A stretch of DNA of 43,485 nt, taken from an uncultured bacterium. Its GTDB lineage: Bacteria > Verrucomicrobiota > Kiritimatiellia > PWTM01. The DNA is taken from assembly GCA_900661335.1 (NCBI GenBank), contig CAACVY010000016.1:1-43485 (forward strand), read 5' to 3'. Below, piece by piece: positions 43,039-43,485 of this stretch (position 1 is the first letter of the stretch; each line of letters begins with the position of its first letter). A program made the position numbers and the translations under genes. The notes beneath the pieces were generated by a model. It made no database searches. It had not been told where the DNA came from and saw nothing but the letters and a program-made list of their open reading frames with translations.

Positions 43039-43485
43039 GTGTCCATGCCGCCTGCGTCGGTGTTCCGCGTGTGCGTCCGACCCGAAACAGCTTGGATGGG
43101 GATCCGTGCGTTGCAAGATGCAAGTGCTTCATTCTAGAAACGGAACCTAGTTACGACAGGCGTGGGCTCCGGCTTTCTTCACAGCAAGGGCTCTTAAGGT
43201 TCCTTGCGTTCGAGGTGCGGAATTGGAGCGCGGTGGTGACCTTGCCTAGAGAATCGATCCGGGCGCACCAGAGACACGTTAGTTGCGTTCGGGGCTTTCC
43301 CTAAAACGAGCGGACGTGCGGACACACACCGATTCATGGTCGAGGTTCGAATGAACCAACTTGGCCTTGGTATCCAGTCGCGCACGGGAAATGCAAACCT
43401 CCGCTCGAGCAAAGGGCACAGCTGTAGCCGTAGTCGTAGAGGCCAAGGGATGAAAGCCACTCGCGGCCGGTGAAGAGGAAGCGAA

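Larger units (their letters stand above)
42829..43485. other. Upstream region of the cyclase gene, no clear gene
   Basis: This 657-nt stretch to the window edge has no protein-like frame of useful length. It holds a perfect 14-bp palindrome and a perfect stem-loop (separate entries). Promoter and regulatory elements of the cyclase are expected here. Past about 43040 I see nothing I can name. Confidence 0.4.

Noticed and set aside
43194-43460. 88-codon minus-strand frame at the window edge
   Set aside because: Arg/Pro-rich with no ribosome site or motif.

Overview
The window is a bacterial chromosomal segment of roughly 60% G+C. It mixes housekeeping genes (enoyl-ACP reductase, MutL, PrmA, HisRS, HU, EF-G, an Mrp/ApbC ATPase, tRNA-Gly) with secreted carbohydrate-active and redox proteins: a tandem sulfatase, a heparinase-like lyase, a DUF4832 glycosidase-like protein, and Tat-signal Gfo/Idh/MocA and FAD oxidoreductases. 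That mix, with GYF-domain and PD40 proteins, resembles polysaccharide-degrading members of the PVC superphylum such as Verrucomicrobiota or Kiritimatiellota. This placement is inferred from gene content only. I saw no phage, insertion sequence or CRISPR array.

Layout. 1-5.5 kb: the 3' part of a nucleoside-permease-like MFS gene, an InhA-like FabI, MutL, and an AmrS-type radical SAM enzyme overlapped by a tiny exported-peptide ORF. 5.5-9.9 kb: an FrhB-like iron-sulfur protein, then a DUF4832 protein coupled to PrmA by a 4-nt overlap. 9.9-13.5 kb: a GYF/membrane protein, a site-2 protease and a heparinase-like lyase. 13.5-16.1 kb: a NapH/NapG-like ferredoxin protein paired with a Tat-exported flavoprotein. 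16.2-19.2 kb: an arsenic or metalloid module (ArsC, a small membrane ORF, CPKC thioredoxin, ArsP-type permease) with an operator-like palindrome upstream. 19.4-22.2 kb: an HU-HisRS-Mut7-C-secreted protein operon. 22.2-23.1 kb: a broken ORF. 23.2-25.2 kb: EF-G. 25.3-26.0 kb: a puzzling gene-poor stretch. 26.0-28.6 kb: a Cys-rich GDCCVFCSYG miniprotein and a three-gene sugar-nucleotide cassette (GmhB-like, methyltransferase, nucleotidyltransferase). 28.8-34.0 kb: the tandem sulfatase and a large membrane protein. 34.1-37.7 kb: an HCF101-like Mrp ATPase and an SGNH/PD40 pair. 38-43 kb: tRNA-Gly with a clear promoter, an oxidoreductase, an MBL hydrolase and a CHASE2 adenylate cyclase.

How the genes may work together. 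The flavoprotein/ferredoxin pair may move electrons between the quinone pool and an exported FAD enzyme. The ArsP/thioredoxin/ArsC set would reduce and export metalloids. The GmhB/methyltransferase/nucleotidyltransferase set would make an activated and probably methylated sugar. The sulfatase, lyase-like and DUF4832 genes suggest growth on sulfated or acidic polysaccharides. Start codons were re-chosen where overlaps, Shine-Dalgarno sequences or domain limits argued for it. All functional calls come from reading motifs by eye, without database searches.
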